Shown: positions 25,414-34,100 of the stretch, piece by piece
Numbering within the stretch: position 1 is the stretch's first letter
Layout: each line of letters begins with the position of its first letter
Origin: an uncultured Bacteroidales bacterium
Lineage (GTDB): Bacteria; Bacteroidota; Bacteroidia; Bacteroidales; UBA932
Assembly (NCBI GenBank): GCA_944326315.1
Contig: CALVDP010000019.1
Span: 1-41,397 of the forward strand
Direction of reading: 5' to 3'
Length of the DNA stretch: 41,397 nucleotides
The notes under the pieces: generated by a model
What the model was told of the DNA's origin: nothing
Database searches by the model: none
Seen by the model: the letters and a program-made list of their open reading frames with translations, nothing else
Position numbers and translations under genes: made by a program

Positions 25414-28400
25414 TTAGAATTTGATGTTTATTCCGAAGCCGAAGTTGCGGCGTGCCGGCAACGAGCTGTGTTCAAGGCCGAGCTTGTTGCTGTTGTATGA
25501 GGATTCCGGATCTACATTCGGCAGGCTGCACCATATAAGCCAGAGGTTTCTTCCGAATGCCGAGAGAGTTATGGACTCTATCGGGGCTTTCTTGAAGTAT
25601 TTTTTCCCGAATGTCCATGAAACAGACAGTTCCCTGAACTTTATGTAGGAGGCGTCATAGATGAACGGTTCCGGAGTGTTGGAATATACGTTCTGCCAAT
25701 ATGTTTCAGGATCGACATATACGTCGTTCGGCCTGTAGACAGGATTGCCCTGAGCGTCTATCCCGTCCTGTATCACACCTTCCACAAGGTAGCCTCCTGT
25801 CGGCTTCCAGTTGGCTGACGAGATGTTCTGTGACTTGCGGGCTTCTTCCGAAGCATACCATGCCTCCCTTCCTTCGAGAGTCCTTTCTGATGTGCCGTGA
25901 TAGCAGGCGAGTACGTCGCTCTGGCAGTAGACTTCCGCCCCGAACTTCATGTCGAACAATGCCGATACATTAAGCGATTTCCACTGGAACTGGTGTCCCC
26001 ATCCGAGAGTGAAGTCATAGTTGCCGTTGCCCAGAACTGAAAGTTCCGTGTCATAGGTCGGCAGTCCGGCTTCATTGACTATGATCTGGCCGTCTTCCGT
26101 ACGGGCGAATTTCTTTCCGACAATGGCTCCGTATGCTTCGCCTTCCATGGCTACGATATATGTCTCCGACAATCTAGCCCGTGCGAGTTCATAGTTTGTC
26201 ACATCAGGATGCAGACTGTTCACCATGTTTTTATTGTGGGCGAAAGATACGGTCGTCTGATAGAGGAAGTCCTTGTTCCTTACCGGTGTCCCGGTCAACT
26301 GTATTTCTATTCCCTTGTTCGAGATTTCTCCGGCATTGACAATCGCGCTTTTATATCCGGTGGATTCCGAGATCGGCAATGTGAGAATCTGGTCTTTGGT
26401 CCTGGTATTATAATATGTGAAGTCAAGGTTGAGCCGGCTGTCGAAGAATCTCAGGTCCGCACCTATTTCCCAGGAATATGTCCTGGTCGGCTTCAGCCCG
26501 ACATAAGGTACAGTATTGGAATCGACCTCTCCCATAGGAACACCGTTCATGGTGAAAGAATGTAGCCCGTAGACAAGGTCGAGCCGGTATGGATTGGTGT
26601 CTCCACCGACCTCTGCCCAGGACCCTCTGAGTTTGAGCAGTGATATCTTGCTGTTGTCCATGTCGAAAATGTTGTTGAAGAGGACGGATCCCGAGAACGA
26701 AGGATACCAGTAAGATCTGTAATTTGCAGCAAGTGCGGAAGATACGTCATTCCTGACGGTAGCTTCGATATAGGCATAGTCTCTGTATCCGAGGCTTGCC
26801 ATCCCGAAGAATGAACGCACTTCCTTCTGTATCTTGGCATGTGCGATGCTCAATGTGGAATAGTTGGTAATATCCTGCCATCCAGGAACTACCTGCGAAG
26901 AATTTTCATTTGTTATTCTCTCATGGAAGGACTGTTCCAGGTTCCCGCCGACAAATGCGCTAAGGTTGAAGTCTTTGAAAGACTTGTCATATTTCAGCAT
27001 GAGTTCGAATGTGTTTTTGTAGACTCTGTTGGTCTGTTCGCTCATGTTCCCGCTTTCATTGTTCGGAGTGTACTGGGCTATGTACTCGTTGATATTGAAG
27101 TGATAGTAGTCCGTTCCTGCCTTTCCGATCAGTTTCAGCCCGTCTATTATCATGAATTCGGCGTTCACGCTTGCAATCAGCCTGTTTTTGGTGGTATAGT
27201 TGGAAGTTTCGTTCATGCTCCAGTAAGGATTCCACCTTGACTTGTTGTTGGTCCACTCGACATACTGGCCCTCTGCTGTCTTGTAGCCTTCTGAAAGCCA
27301 GGCCTGGTCTATGTTCGGTGCAAGTCCGACAAGAGACTTGGCTATGTTGTTGGAAGAATTGGCCAGTGCCGGTCTGTTGTTCACTTTTTCAGAACTGTAT
27401 GTAGCTCTTGCATCGATGCTGAATCTTTTTCCGATTTTGGTAGATGCTTTCAGACCGAAGTTTGTTCTGGACATGCCTGCATTCGGTACAATGTCGGAAC
27501 TCCTTACGTCAGATACGGAAAATCTTACGGAACTGTCATCACCGGTATTGGTGACGGAAAGCGAATTGGAATATGTCGCTCCTGTCCTGTAGAACGAGAG
27601 GATATTATTGTCCACGTTCGAATAAGGCTTGTATGAACCGTTGAAGATAGGCACATCCAGTGATGCGTCAAGTTTCCCTCCCCATGCTGACGTGGTCCTG
27701 GTCTGTGCTTCAAGAGGGTCGAACAGAGGTTCTCCTTCCGTACCGGTACCGTACACCCTCTGGTAATTGTCATAGCTTGTGCCCACCGTGACTATAGATA
27801 CATTGCTGTCCAGTTCTACGGACCAGCCTTTGCGTCCCTTTGACTTGGTCGTGATGAGGATTACACCGTTGGATGCCTGCGATCCGTAGAGGGCTGCCGC
27901 CGATGCTCCTTTCAGGACAGAAATGTTTTCAATGTCGTTGGGATCGATTGATGACAGGACATCCCCGTAGTCATAACCTTCCGTGTATTGTCCTGTACCG
28001 GACAATGCGTCGAACTGCGTATTGTCCACAGGAATACCGTCCACAACATATAGCGGTCTGTTGGTCCCGGACAGCTGCGAGTTGCCCCTGATTATGACAT
28101 TTGTCGACCCTGTGGGACCTCCGGCTGTACCGGAAATGTCCACACCGGCCACTTTGCCGGAAAGAGCGAGAATTGCGTTCTGTTCTCTTGCCGCGGTCAA
28201 GGCGTCGCTGTCCACGGAAGATACGGCATATCCCAATGCCCTTGCGTCTCTCTTGATTCCGAGTGCCGTGACTACTGAATTTTCCAATGTCAGGTCATCG
28301 AAGGACATTCGGACTTCGACGACTGACCTGCCGGAGACACGGACTTCTGTTTCTGCCATGCCGAGACAGGTGAATGAGAGTACGGCGTCATTGTTGCTGA

Positions 28401-28632
28401 CGTTGATACGGAACTTTCCGTCCATGTCGGTCACTGTGCCGTTGTCAGTTCCTGTTTCAATCACTGCGGCCCCTATGACTGCCTGCCCGTCAGGATCCAG
28501 GACAGTCCCTTCGACCGTGAAAGTCTGTGCTGAAGACAATAGGCTCCAGAAAAGGAGCACACTCGTTGCAAGGAAGGACTTGAAAATGCCCGTTCCTGCA
28601 GAAGAGCCATTGTAATTTCTCATTATCATCAT
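25414..28632 (-). CDS. susC: SusC/RagA-family TonB-dependent receptor
   Basis: 1,072 residues; the start is ambiguous among clustered ATGs (28632, 28629, 28623). After a signal peptide (FLATSVLLFWSLLSSAQT) comes a carboxypeptidase-D regulatory-like domain (~37-115, VEGTVLDPDGQAVIGAAVIE). The plug follows (~125-245: LSGKVAGVDISGT, NVIIRGNSQLSGTNRPLYVVDGIPVDN, ASNGVILITTKSKG), then a ~22-strand barrel ending in NFGFGINIKF. It imports oligosaccharide across the outer membrane using TonB energy, with SusD as the lid. It is the first gene of the nine-gene operon and divergent from the regulator at 28911. Confidence 0.96.
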   Translation of the reverse strand: MMIMRNYNGSSAGTGIFKSFLATSVLLFWSLLSSAQTFTVEGTVLDPDGQAVIGAAVIETGTDNGTVTDMDGKFRINVSNNDAVLSFTCLGMAETEVRVSGRSVVEVRMSFDDLTLENSVVTALGIKRDARALGYAVSSVDSDALTAAREQNAILALSGKVAGVDISGTAGGPTGSTNVIIRGNSQLSGTNRPLYVVDGIPVDNTQFDALSGTGQYTEGYDYGDVLSSIDPNDIENISVLKGASAAALYGSQASNGVILITTKSKGRKGWSVELDSNVSIVTVGTSYDNYQRVYGTGTEGEPLFDPLEAQTRTTSAWGGKLDASLDVPIFNGSYKPYSNVDNNILSFYRTGATYSNSLSVTNTGDDSSVRFSVSDVRSSDIVPNAGMSRTNFGLKASTKIGKRFSIDARATYSSEKVNNRPALANSSNNIAKSLVGLAPNIDQAWLSEGYKTAEGQYVEWTNNKSRWNPYWSMNETSNYTTKNRLIASVNAEFMIIDGLKLIGKAGTDYYHFNINEYIAQYTPNNESGNMSEQTNRVYKNTFELMLKYDKSFKDFNLSAFVGGNLEQSFHERITNENSSQVVPGWQDITNYSTLSIAHAKIQKEVRSFFGMASLGYRDYAYIEATVRNDVSSALAANYRSYWYPSFSGSVLFNNIFDMDNSKISLLKLRGSWAEVGGDTNPYRLDLVYGLHSFTMNGVPMGEVDSNTVPYVGLKPTRTYSWEIGADLRFFDSRLNLDFTYYNTRTKDQILTLPISESTGYKSAIVNAGEISNKGIEIQLTGTPVRNKDFLYQTTVSFAHNKNMVNSLHPDVTNYELARARLSETYIVAMEGEAYGAIVGKKFARTEDGQIIVNEAGLPTYDTELSVLGNGNYDFTLGWGHQFQWKSLNVSALFDMKFGAEVYCQSDVLACYHGTSERTLEGREAWYASEEARKSQNISSANWKPTGGYLVEGVIQDGIDAQGNPVYRPNDVYVDPETYWQNVYSNTPEPFIYDASYIKFRELSVSWTFGKKYFKKAPIESITLSAFGRNLWLIWCSLPNVDPESSYNSNKLGLEHSSLPARRNFGFGINIKF

Positions 28633-28663
28633 CAGTTTAGTGTTTGTGGTTTATTGACGGATA

Positions 28664-28671
28664 CAAAGTAA
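28664..28671 (-). promoter_or_regulatory. -7 box for the SusC operon
   Basis: On the minus strand this reads TTACTTTG, one mismatch from TAnnTTTG, 32 bp upstream of the first susC ATG. It would drive the nine-gene operon. Confidence 0.4.
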
Positions 28672-28684
28672 ATTTTTTGGAAAA

Positions 28685-28697
28685 CCGGATTCTCCGG
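28685..28697. promoter_or_regulatory. Small palindrome, possible operator
   Basis: CCGGA-TTC-TCCGG is a 5-bp inverted repeat just upstream of the susC -7 box, in the divergent region shared with the regulator. It could be an operator; the arms are short and chance occurrence is possible. Confidence 0.25.
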
Positions 28698-28870
28698 CAT
28701 TTCCGTCAAGAGTTCTTCCGATTGCGTCATAGAAAACAGGGCATCGGACTCCGGCCTGCGTGTTCTGCGGCCATGAAATGCATTGTCTCAGGGAATTTCG
28801 TATATGATCCGGTGACGCTGGGTGAGGATATGATGACGTTATATGATGTCCGTTATTGGTCCGTTTATGG

Positions 28871-28878
28871 TAAATTTG
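28871..28878 (+). promoter_or_regulatory. -7 box for the AraC-hybrid regulator
   Basis: TAAATTTG is a full TAnnTTTG match, 33 bp upstream of the regulator ATG at 28911. A TTG at 28856-28858 is closer than the usual -33 spacing. Confidence 0.45.
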
Positions 28879-28910
28879 TATGATTTACTGAAGAAAGGAA
28901 GCCCACTTGT

Positions 28911-30110
28911 ATGAATGACAGCCTTATCAAGATACTCCTGCTTACGGACTTTTCAAGCGGCTACAGCAGGGATCTGCTGAGAGGAATCGTGAAGTATGCC
29001 CAGACGCGCAAGGGATGGGCTTTTTACCGTATGCCGATGTATTACCGCATGTTGCATGGCGATAAGGAGATAATAAGATGGGCCAAGAAGTGGAACGTGG
29101 ATGCCATTATAGCCCAGATGAATGATATAGACATCAAGATGCTGAGCAATCTGAACATTCCGATCATCGTGCAGAACTATAAGGACAGGATTCCCGGAGT
29201 CTGCAATCTGACGGGAGACTATATCGGTACCGGAAGGATGGCTGCGGATTATTTTCTTGAACTCGGCTACAGGAATTTTGCGTATTATGGCATTACGGAG
29301 GCGGTATGGTCAAGGGAGCGTTTCCTCGGTTACCAGCAGCGGCTTCTGGAATACGGGTTTCCGGTATCCACGTATTTTGCCAGGATTTCCGGAAAAGTGG
29401 GAGGGGGTGAGACTTGGGTACAAGATTTCGATGCCATCGGCAAATGGCTTGGAGAGCTCCCGGAGTCAACTGCAGTCTTCGCATGTGACGACTATTATGC
29501 ACTGCATGTTACGGAGACCTGCAAGATATTCGAGATTCCGGTTCCTGACAAGCTTGCCGTACTTGGAGTGGACAATGACGAGATGATGTGCAATATATCC
29601 AATCCTCCACTGTCATCTATAGTGATAGATGCCAGAAACGGCGGCTACATGGCGGCACAGGTCATTGAAGAGCTGATCAAGAGGCGGATTTCGGAACCGT
29701 TCAATATTATCGTGCCTCCTCTTCAGGTGGTGTCCAGAAATTCAACCAGAAAGTATGTAATACAGGACAAGTATGTACTTCGGGTGGTGGAATATATTGA
29801 GAAGAATTACATGAATACCATTACCGTCCCGGAGCTTCTTGACCTTGTCCCTCTTTCCCGGCGTGTGTTCGAGAAGAGATTCCGGCGCGATACAGGGACT
29901 TCGATATACAGGTTCCTGCAGAAATACAGGATAGAGCGATTCGCGGAGTTGCTTCTGTCCTGTGACCGTCCGATTGAAGACCTTGCCATTTCCTGCGGGT
30001 TCAGTGACAGCCGCAACATTTCTCGCATATTCAGTTCTTTCAAAGGGATGACTCCGTCAGAATTCCGTAGGCATGCCAGATCAGGAGCGGATGATACAGA
30101 TAACCGTTAG
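28911..30110 (+). CDS. Hybrid regulator: periplasmic-binding-fold sensor plus AraC DNA-binding domain
   Basis: 399 residues, cytoplasmic. Residues ~7-275 have the LacI/periplasmic-binding fold (IKILLLTDFSSGYSRDLLRGIVKYA, IPIIVQNYKDRIPGVCNLTGDYIGTGRMAADYFLELGYRNFAYYG, AVFACDDYYALHVTETCK, LAVLGVDND). Residues ~295-390 are an AraC-type double HTH (ITVPELLDLVPLSRRVFEKRF, IEDLAISCGFSDSRNISRIFSSF, MTPSEFRRH). This is the XylR-like architecture, in which a sugar or sugar phosphate binds the N-terminal domain directly. Being divergent from the SusC operon, it most likely controls it in response to an amino sugar; this is inference from position. Confidence 0.9.
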   Translation: MNDSLIKILLLTDFSSGYSRDLLRGIVKYAQTRKGWAFYRMPMYYRMLHGDKEIIRWAKKWNVDAIIAQMNDIDIKMLSNLNIPIIVQNYKDRIPGVCNLTGDYIGTGRMAADYFLELGYRNFAYYGITEAVWSRERFLGYQQRLLEYGFPVSTYFARISGKVGGGETWVQDFDAIGKWLGELPESTAVFACDDYYALHVTETCKIFEIPVPDKLAVLGVDNDEMMCNISNPPLSSIVIDARNGGYMAAQVIEELIKRRISEPFNIIVPPLQVVSRNSTRKYVIQDKYVLRVVEYIEKNYMNTITVPELLDLVPLSRRVFEKRFRRDTGTSIYRFLQKYRIERFAELLLSCDRPIEDLAISCGFSDSRNISRIFSSFKGMTPSEFRRHARSGADDTDNR

Positions 30111-30181
30111 TGTTGCGTTCAGACAACATTTTCAGGGCAAAAGTGTTGGTTATGCGCAACGTTTTACGGCATTTCTTTGGA

Positions 30182-30204
30182 TTTTGCACTTGGCGAGTGC
30201 AGAT
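30182..30204. promoter_or_regulatory. TTTTGCACT inverted repeat, site 1
   Basis: TTTTGCACT (30182-30190) faces AGTGCAGATTTT, with TGCACT/AGTGCA arms and a 5-nt spacer. It is the weaker of two palindromes of the same motif 32 bp apart. Confidence 0.4.
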
Positions 30205-30213
30205 TTTGTCGGT

Positions 30214-30236
30214 TTTTGCACTTTCAAAGTGCAAAA
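30214..30236. promoter_or_regulatory. TTTTGCAC perfect palindrome, site 2
   Basis: An 11-bp perfect inverted repeat, TTTTGCACTTT and its complement around a single C at 30225. It could be an operator or a terminator for the regulator gene; the repeat of the same half-site at 30182 and 30294 favours a protein-binding site. Confidence 0.5.
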
Positions 30237-30293
30237 TATATCATAATTATTAGGCATCCTGCCGGTGCGAAAGACTGTGACCGGTCCCACGTT

Positions 30294-30301
30294 TTTTGCA
30301 C
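30294..30301 (+). promoter_or_regulatory. TTTTGCAC half-site, site 3
   Basis: A lone half-site TTTTGCAC, 28 bp upstream of the -7 box of the EEP gene. It shares the motif of the two palindromes upstream. Confidence 0.3.
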
Positions 30302-30329
30302 GTCTAAGATATTATTCCGGAAAAAATTG

Positions 30330-30337
30330 TAATTTTG
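30330..30337 (+). promoter_or_regulatory. -7 box for the EEP-family gene
   Basis: TAATTTTG matches TAnnTTTG 21 bp before the ATG at 30359. Its position argues against the in-frame TTG at 30335 as the start. Confidence 0.5.
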
Positions 30338-30358
30338 GGAGTCTATAAACCCAGAATA

Positions 30359-31192
30359 ATGCGATTCAGACTATTGTTCCTGCTGGCAGTCATTCCGGTA
30401 CTGGCCTGCAATGCAAAATCGGACGGATTGTCCAAAATCACTGTAATGTCTTACAATATCAGGTATGGTGAAGCGAAGGACGGGACCAATTCCTGGCAAT
30501 TCAGGTATCCTGCCACGGCCATGATGATAGAGGACCAGTGTCCCGATATCATAGGCATCCAGGAGGCGCTGTCGTACCAGCTGCTTTTCATCACCGAGAA
30601 CTGCAGGGACTATAAATGTGTGGGCGTCGGCAGGGAAGACGGCAAAAGCAAGGGAGAGCATGTGGCCGTATTGTACAACAAGAAGACGGTCTCTCTGGTG
30701 AAATGGGGCACATTCTGGCTTTCGGAGACTCCGGACAGACCATCAAAAGGCTGGGATGCGGCATGCCTGAGGACAGCGACATGGGCATTGATGAAGTGCA
30801 AGGCTACAGGGAAGAAATTCTATTTTGTGGATACGCATCTCGACCATCAGGGAACGGAAGCACGCAAGAACGGACTGTCGCTCATCATGTCAGAGATTGC
30901 AGGTATGAACAAGGACAACCTACCTGTGGTACTTGCAGGCGATTTCAATGTCGAGATATCCGACCCGGCCATGGCAGTCCTTGAGGGTAAGATGAAAAAT
31001 GCCCGTCAGATAGCCGCAAGGACGGATTCCAACGGGACATTCAACGGATGGGGCAAGTCTTCATCTGTCATTGACCATATTTTCTATTCCGGATTCAGGT
31101 CCTGTACAGACTTCGAGACAGTGGTCAAGCCTTATGCGGACAGGAAATTCATTTCCGACCATTATCCCGTGAAGGCAGTCCTTGTATTCTGA
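30359..31192 (+). CDS. Endonuclease/exonuclease/phosphatase-family lipoprotein
   Basis: 277 residues from the ATG at 30359. A signal peptide MRFRLLFLLAVIPVLAC ends in a VLAC lipobox, so it is probably an exported lipoprotein. The EEP metal-dependent fold is clear: KITVMSYNIRYGEAKDG, CPDIIGIQEAL with the metal-binding Glu, YFVDTHLDHQG, VVLAGDFNVEI, SSSVIDHIFYSG and a final FISDHYPVKAVL. Members cleave phosphodiesters or phosphomonoesters in nucleic acids, phospholipids or sugar phosphates; an exported copy could act on any of these. The stop lies 3 bp from the convergent dnaE stop. It may be controlled by the TTTTGCAC sites upstream. Confidence 0.88.
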   Translation: MRFRLLFLLAVIPVLACNAKSDGLSKITVMSYNIRYGEAKDGTNSWQFRYPATAMMIEDQCPDIIGIQEALSYQLLFITENCRDYKCVGVGREDGKSKGEHVAVLYNKKTVSLVKWGTFWLSETPDRPSKGWDAACLRTATWALMKCKATGKKFYFVDTHLDHQGTEARKNGLSLIMSEIAGMNKDNLPVVLAGDFNVEISDPAMAVLEGKMKNARQIAARTDSNGTFNGWGKSSSVIDHIFYSGFRSCTDFETVVKPYADRKFISDHYPVKAVLVF

Positions 31193-31195
31193 GTA

Positions 31196-34100
31196 TTATT
31201 TCCTGATAGGCTCAAATGGGATATTCATGCTTTTCAGGTCATTGACAAGCGGATTCGATACGGCCACCCTGAATTTCCTTGACAGGAACTCAATGGTGTA
31301 TTTCGTGGTCGGATCATAGAGTATCATGCTCAGCGGGATGTTTCCCTTGTTGTTCTTGATCACGCTGATGAGCTTTTCCCTGAACCCGGAAGTCAGCATC
31401 GGGGTCTGTATCTTTATCATGAAGCCTTTCAGAAGATTGCCCGCAGTGTTCCCAAGCAGGGATATCTTTCTGATTTTGAGCACAAAAGGAGGATCGCCCT
31501 TGATCTTCCTCTCTTCCGGTTTGACCATATACCGTTCTTCTATCACTCCTTCGATGTAGACAGGCGTGTAGAGCTGCAGGTACGGCAGAAATGCCTCATG
31601 GTCTTTCCCGAAGAGCGAGAATTCGTAGCTTCCGCTGAAATCCTCTATTACGGTCTTGGACCATGGATTGCCGGTCTTGCTTGTGAGCTGCTGGACATTG
31701 GTTATATATCCGGCGATGCAGACATTCGTCTTCACCTTGTTGCGGTCACACCTGCTTATCAGGTCCGGCAGCTCCGACAGGGTGCAGCTTGTGAAATTCT
31801 CCAGTTCATACGCATATTTGTCGAGAGGATGCGCGGAAAGATACATGCCCACAAGCTCTTTCTCCTTTTTCAGAAGTTCCATAGTGCCGTCTTCCTCGGA
31901 AACAGGATTGTCTGGCATTGCAGGGCGCTGAGGCTTGGTTTCTTCCATCCCTACGAAAAGGCTTGCCGCTGAATTCTGCTTGTCCCTGTTGTACAGTCCG
32001 GCATATTTGACAAGGGAGTCCATGAAGGTATCTCCGGAAGCTGTCGGCTGCGTATACTGCCTCCTCGAATAGCCGAAACTGTCGAATGCACCTGAATACA
32101 GGAGCGATTCCAGCGCTTTCTTGTTGAGGACCGGGGCAAGTCTTTCGGCGAAGTCCCAGATGTCTGCATACAGCCCGTTTTTCTCCCTGTCTTCAATAAG
32201 GAGTTTCACGATATTGTCGCCGAAGCCCTTTATGCCTCCGAGCCCGAAACGTATGTTGCCGTCCTTGTTGACCGAGAACCGTGCCTCACTTTCATTGATG
32301 TCGGGGTTGAGGACCTTGATGCGGGACTTCTTGCAGTCATCCATGATCTTCTTGATCTCATCCATATTGGAGAGATTCTTGCTCAGGTTGGCTGCCTGGA
32401 ATTCTGCTGGATAATGCGCCTTGAGATAGCCTGTCTGGTAGCTGACCCAGGCGTAGCACGTCGCATGTGACTTGTTGAAGGCATATTGGGCGAATTTACG
32501 CCAGTCCTTCCATATTTTCTTCAGTACCTTTTCCGGATGCCCGTTGGCCTTGCCTCCCTCGATGAACTTGTCATGCAGGGACTCCAGTACGTCGAGCTGC
32601 TTCTTTCCCATGGCTTTCCTGAGCTTGTCCGCCTGGCCCTTGGTGAAGCCGGCAAGCTTCTGCGACAGAAGCATGACCTGCTCCTGATATACAGTGACTC
32701 CGTATGTATCCTGCAGGAACTCCTCCATTTCCGGAAGGTCATACTCGATCTTTTCCCTTCCCTGCTTCCTGGCAACGAAAGACGGTATGTAGTCCATAGG
32801 CCCCGGACGGTAGAGTGCATTCATGGCTATCAGGTCCTCGAACCTTGTCGGCTGAAGCTTCTGAAGCCACTCCTTCATCCCGTCGGACTCGAACTGGAAC
32901 ACGCTCTTGGTGTCTCCTCGGCCGTACAGGTCGTATGTCTCCTTGTCGTCTATCGGTATTTTCTCTATGTCGATGTCTATCCCGTGGGTCTTTTTTACCG
33001 ATTCAAGGCATTCCTTGATGATGGACAGGGTCTTCAGCCCGAGGAAGTCCATCTTGAGCATACCTACCTCCTCGATGAAACTTCCCTCATACTGTGACAC
33101 CCAGACATCGAGTCCCGTAGCCTTGTCTGCCGCCACGGATATAGGTATGTAGTCAGTCAGGTCTCCGCGGCCGATAATCATGGCACAGGCATGCACGCCT
33201 GTCTGCCTGATGCTTCCTTCCAGGCGCAACGCATAGCGCAGCACTTCCTTGGTCAGTTCCGAGCCGTTCTCATACTCGTTCTTGAGCTCGTCTATGTATT
33301 TGAGGCAGTTGGACAGGGTCACCTTGTAGTCCTTCTCCACAGGGCCTTTCTTGAACTTTTTCGTGACCTTGATCTTCTGTCCTTCATGATCCGGATCCGG
33401 GATCTCGATTTTCTTTTCTATGACCTTGAATCCCTTCTCAAGCTCTTCATCCTCATCCATCGGCAGCTCCTGCTCCTCTGCTACCTTTATCGGCTTGTCC
33501 GGGATCATCTTGGTGAGCCGGTTGGACTCGTCTATGCTCATGTGACTGATACGGGCGACATCCTTTATGGCCATTTTCGCAGCCATTGTGCCGAAAGTGA
33601 TCACATGCGAGACATGATCCTTTCCGTAGGTATCCTCCACATACTTGAATACCCTGTATCTGCCGTCGTCATCGAAGTCAATGTCGATATCCGGCATTGA
33701 AATACGGTCAGGATTCAGGAAACGCTCGAACAGGAGCTGATATTTGATAGGGTCGATGTTCGTGATTCCGAGACAATATGCGACGGCCGAACCTGCCGCC
33801 GAACCTCTTCCTGGTCCCACGGAAATGCCCTGCCTCCGTGCTGCCGCAATGAAATCCTGGACAATCAGGAAGTAGTCCGGGAATCCCATCCTGCTGATGG
33901 TCTTCAGCTCGAAGTCTATCCTTTCCGCCTGTTCCGCGTCAAGTGTGCCGTACCTGCGTTCCGCACCCTGGTAGCACAGTTCGCAGAGATAGGCCACGGA
34001 GTATGTGAATGCCTCGCCCCTGTCGTTCCCGTCCTTATCACATCGTCCTACATCTATGACATCCTTGTATTTTTCGAGGTATTTGTCCTTCTCCGCAAGG

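Noticed and set aside
28644-28883. 79-codon ORF in the susC/regulator divergent region
   Set aside because: It covers the predicted promoters and operator, and its sequence looks random, so it is not called.
30335-30358. TTG start for the EEP-family protein
   Set aside because: It lies inside the predicted -7 box (30330-30337) and would precede the signal peptide.
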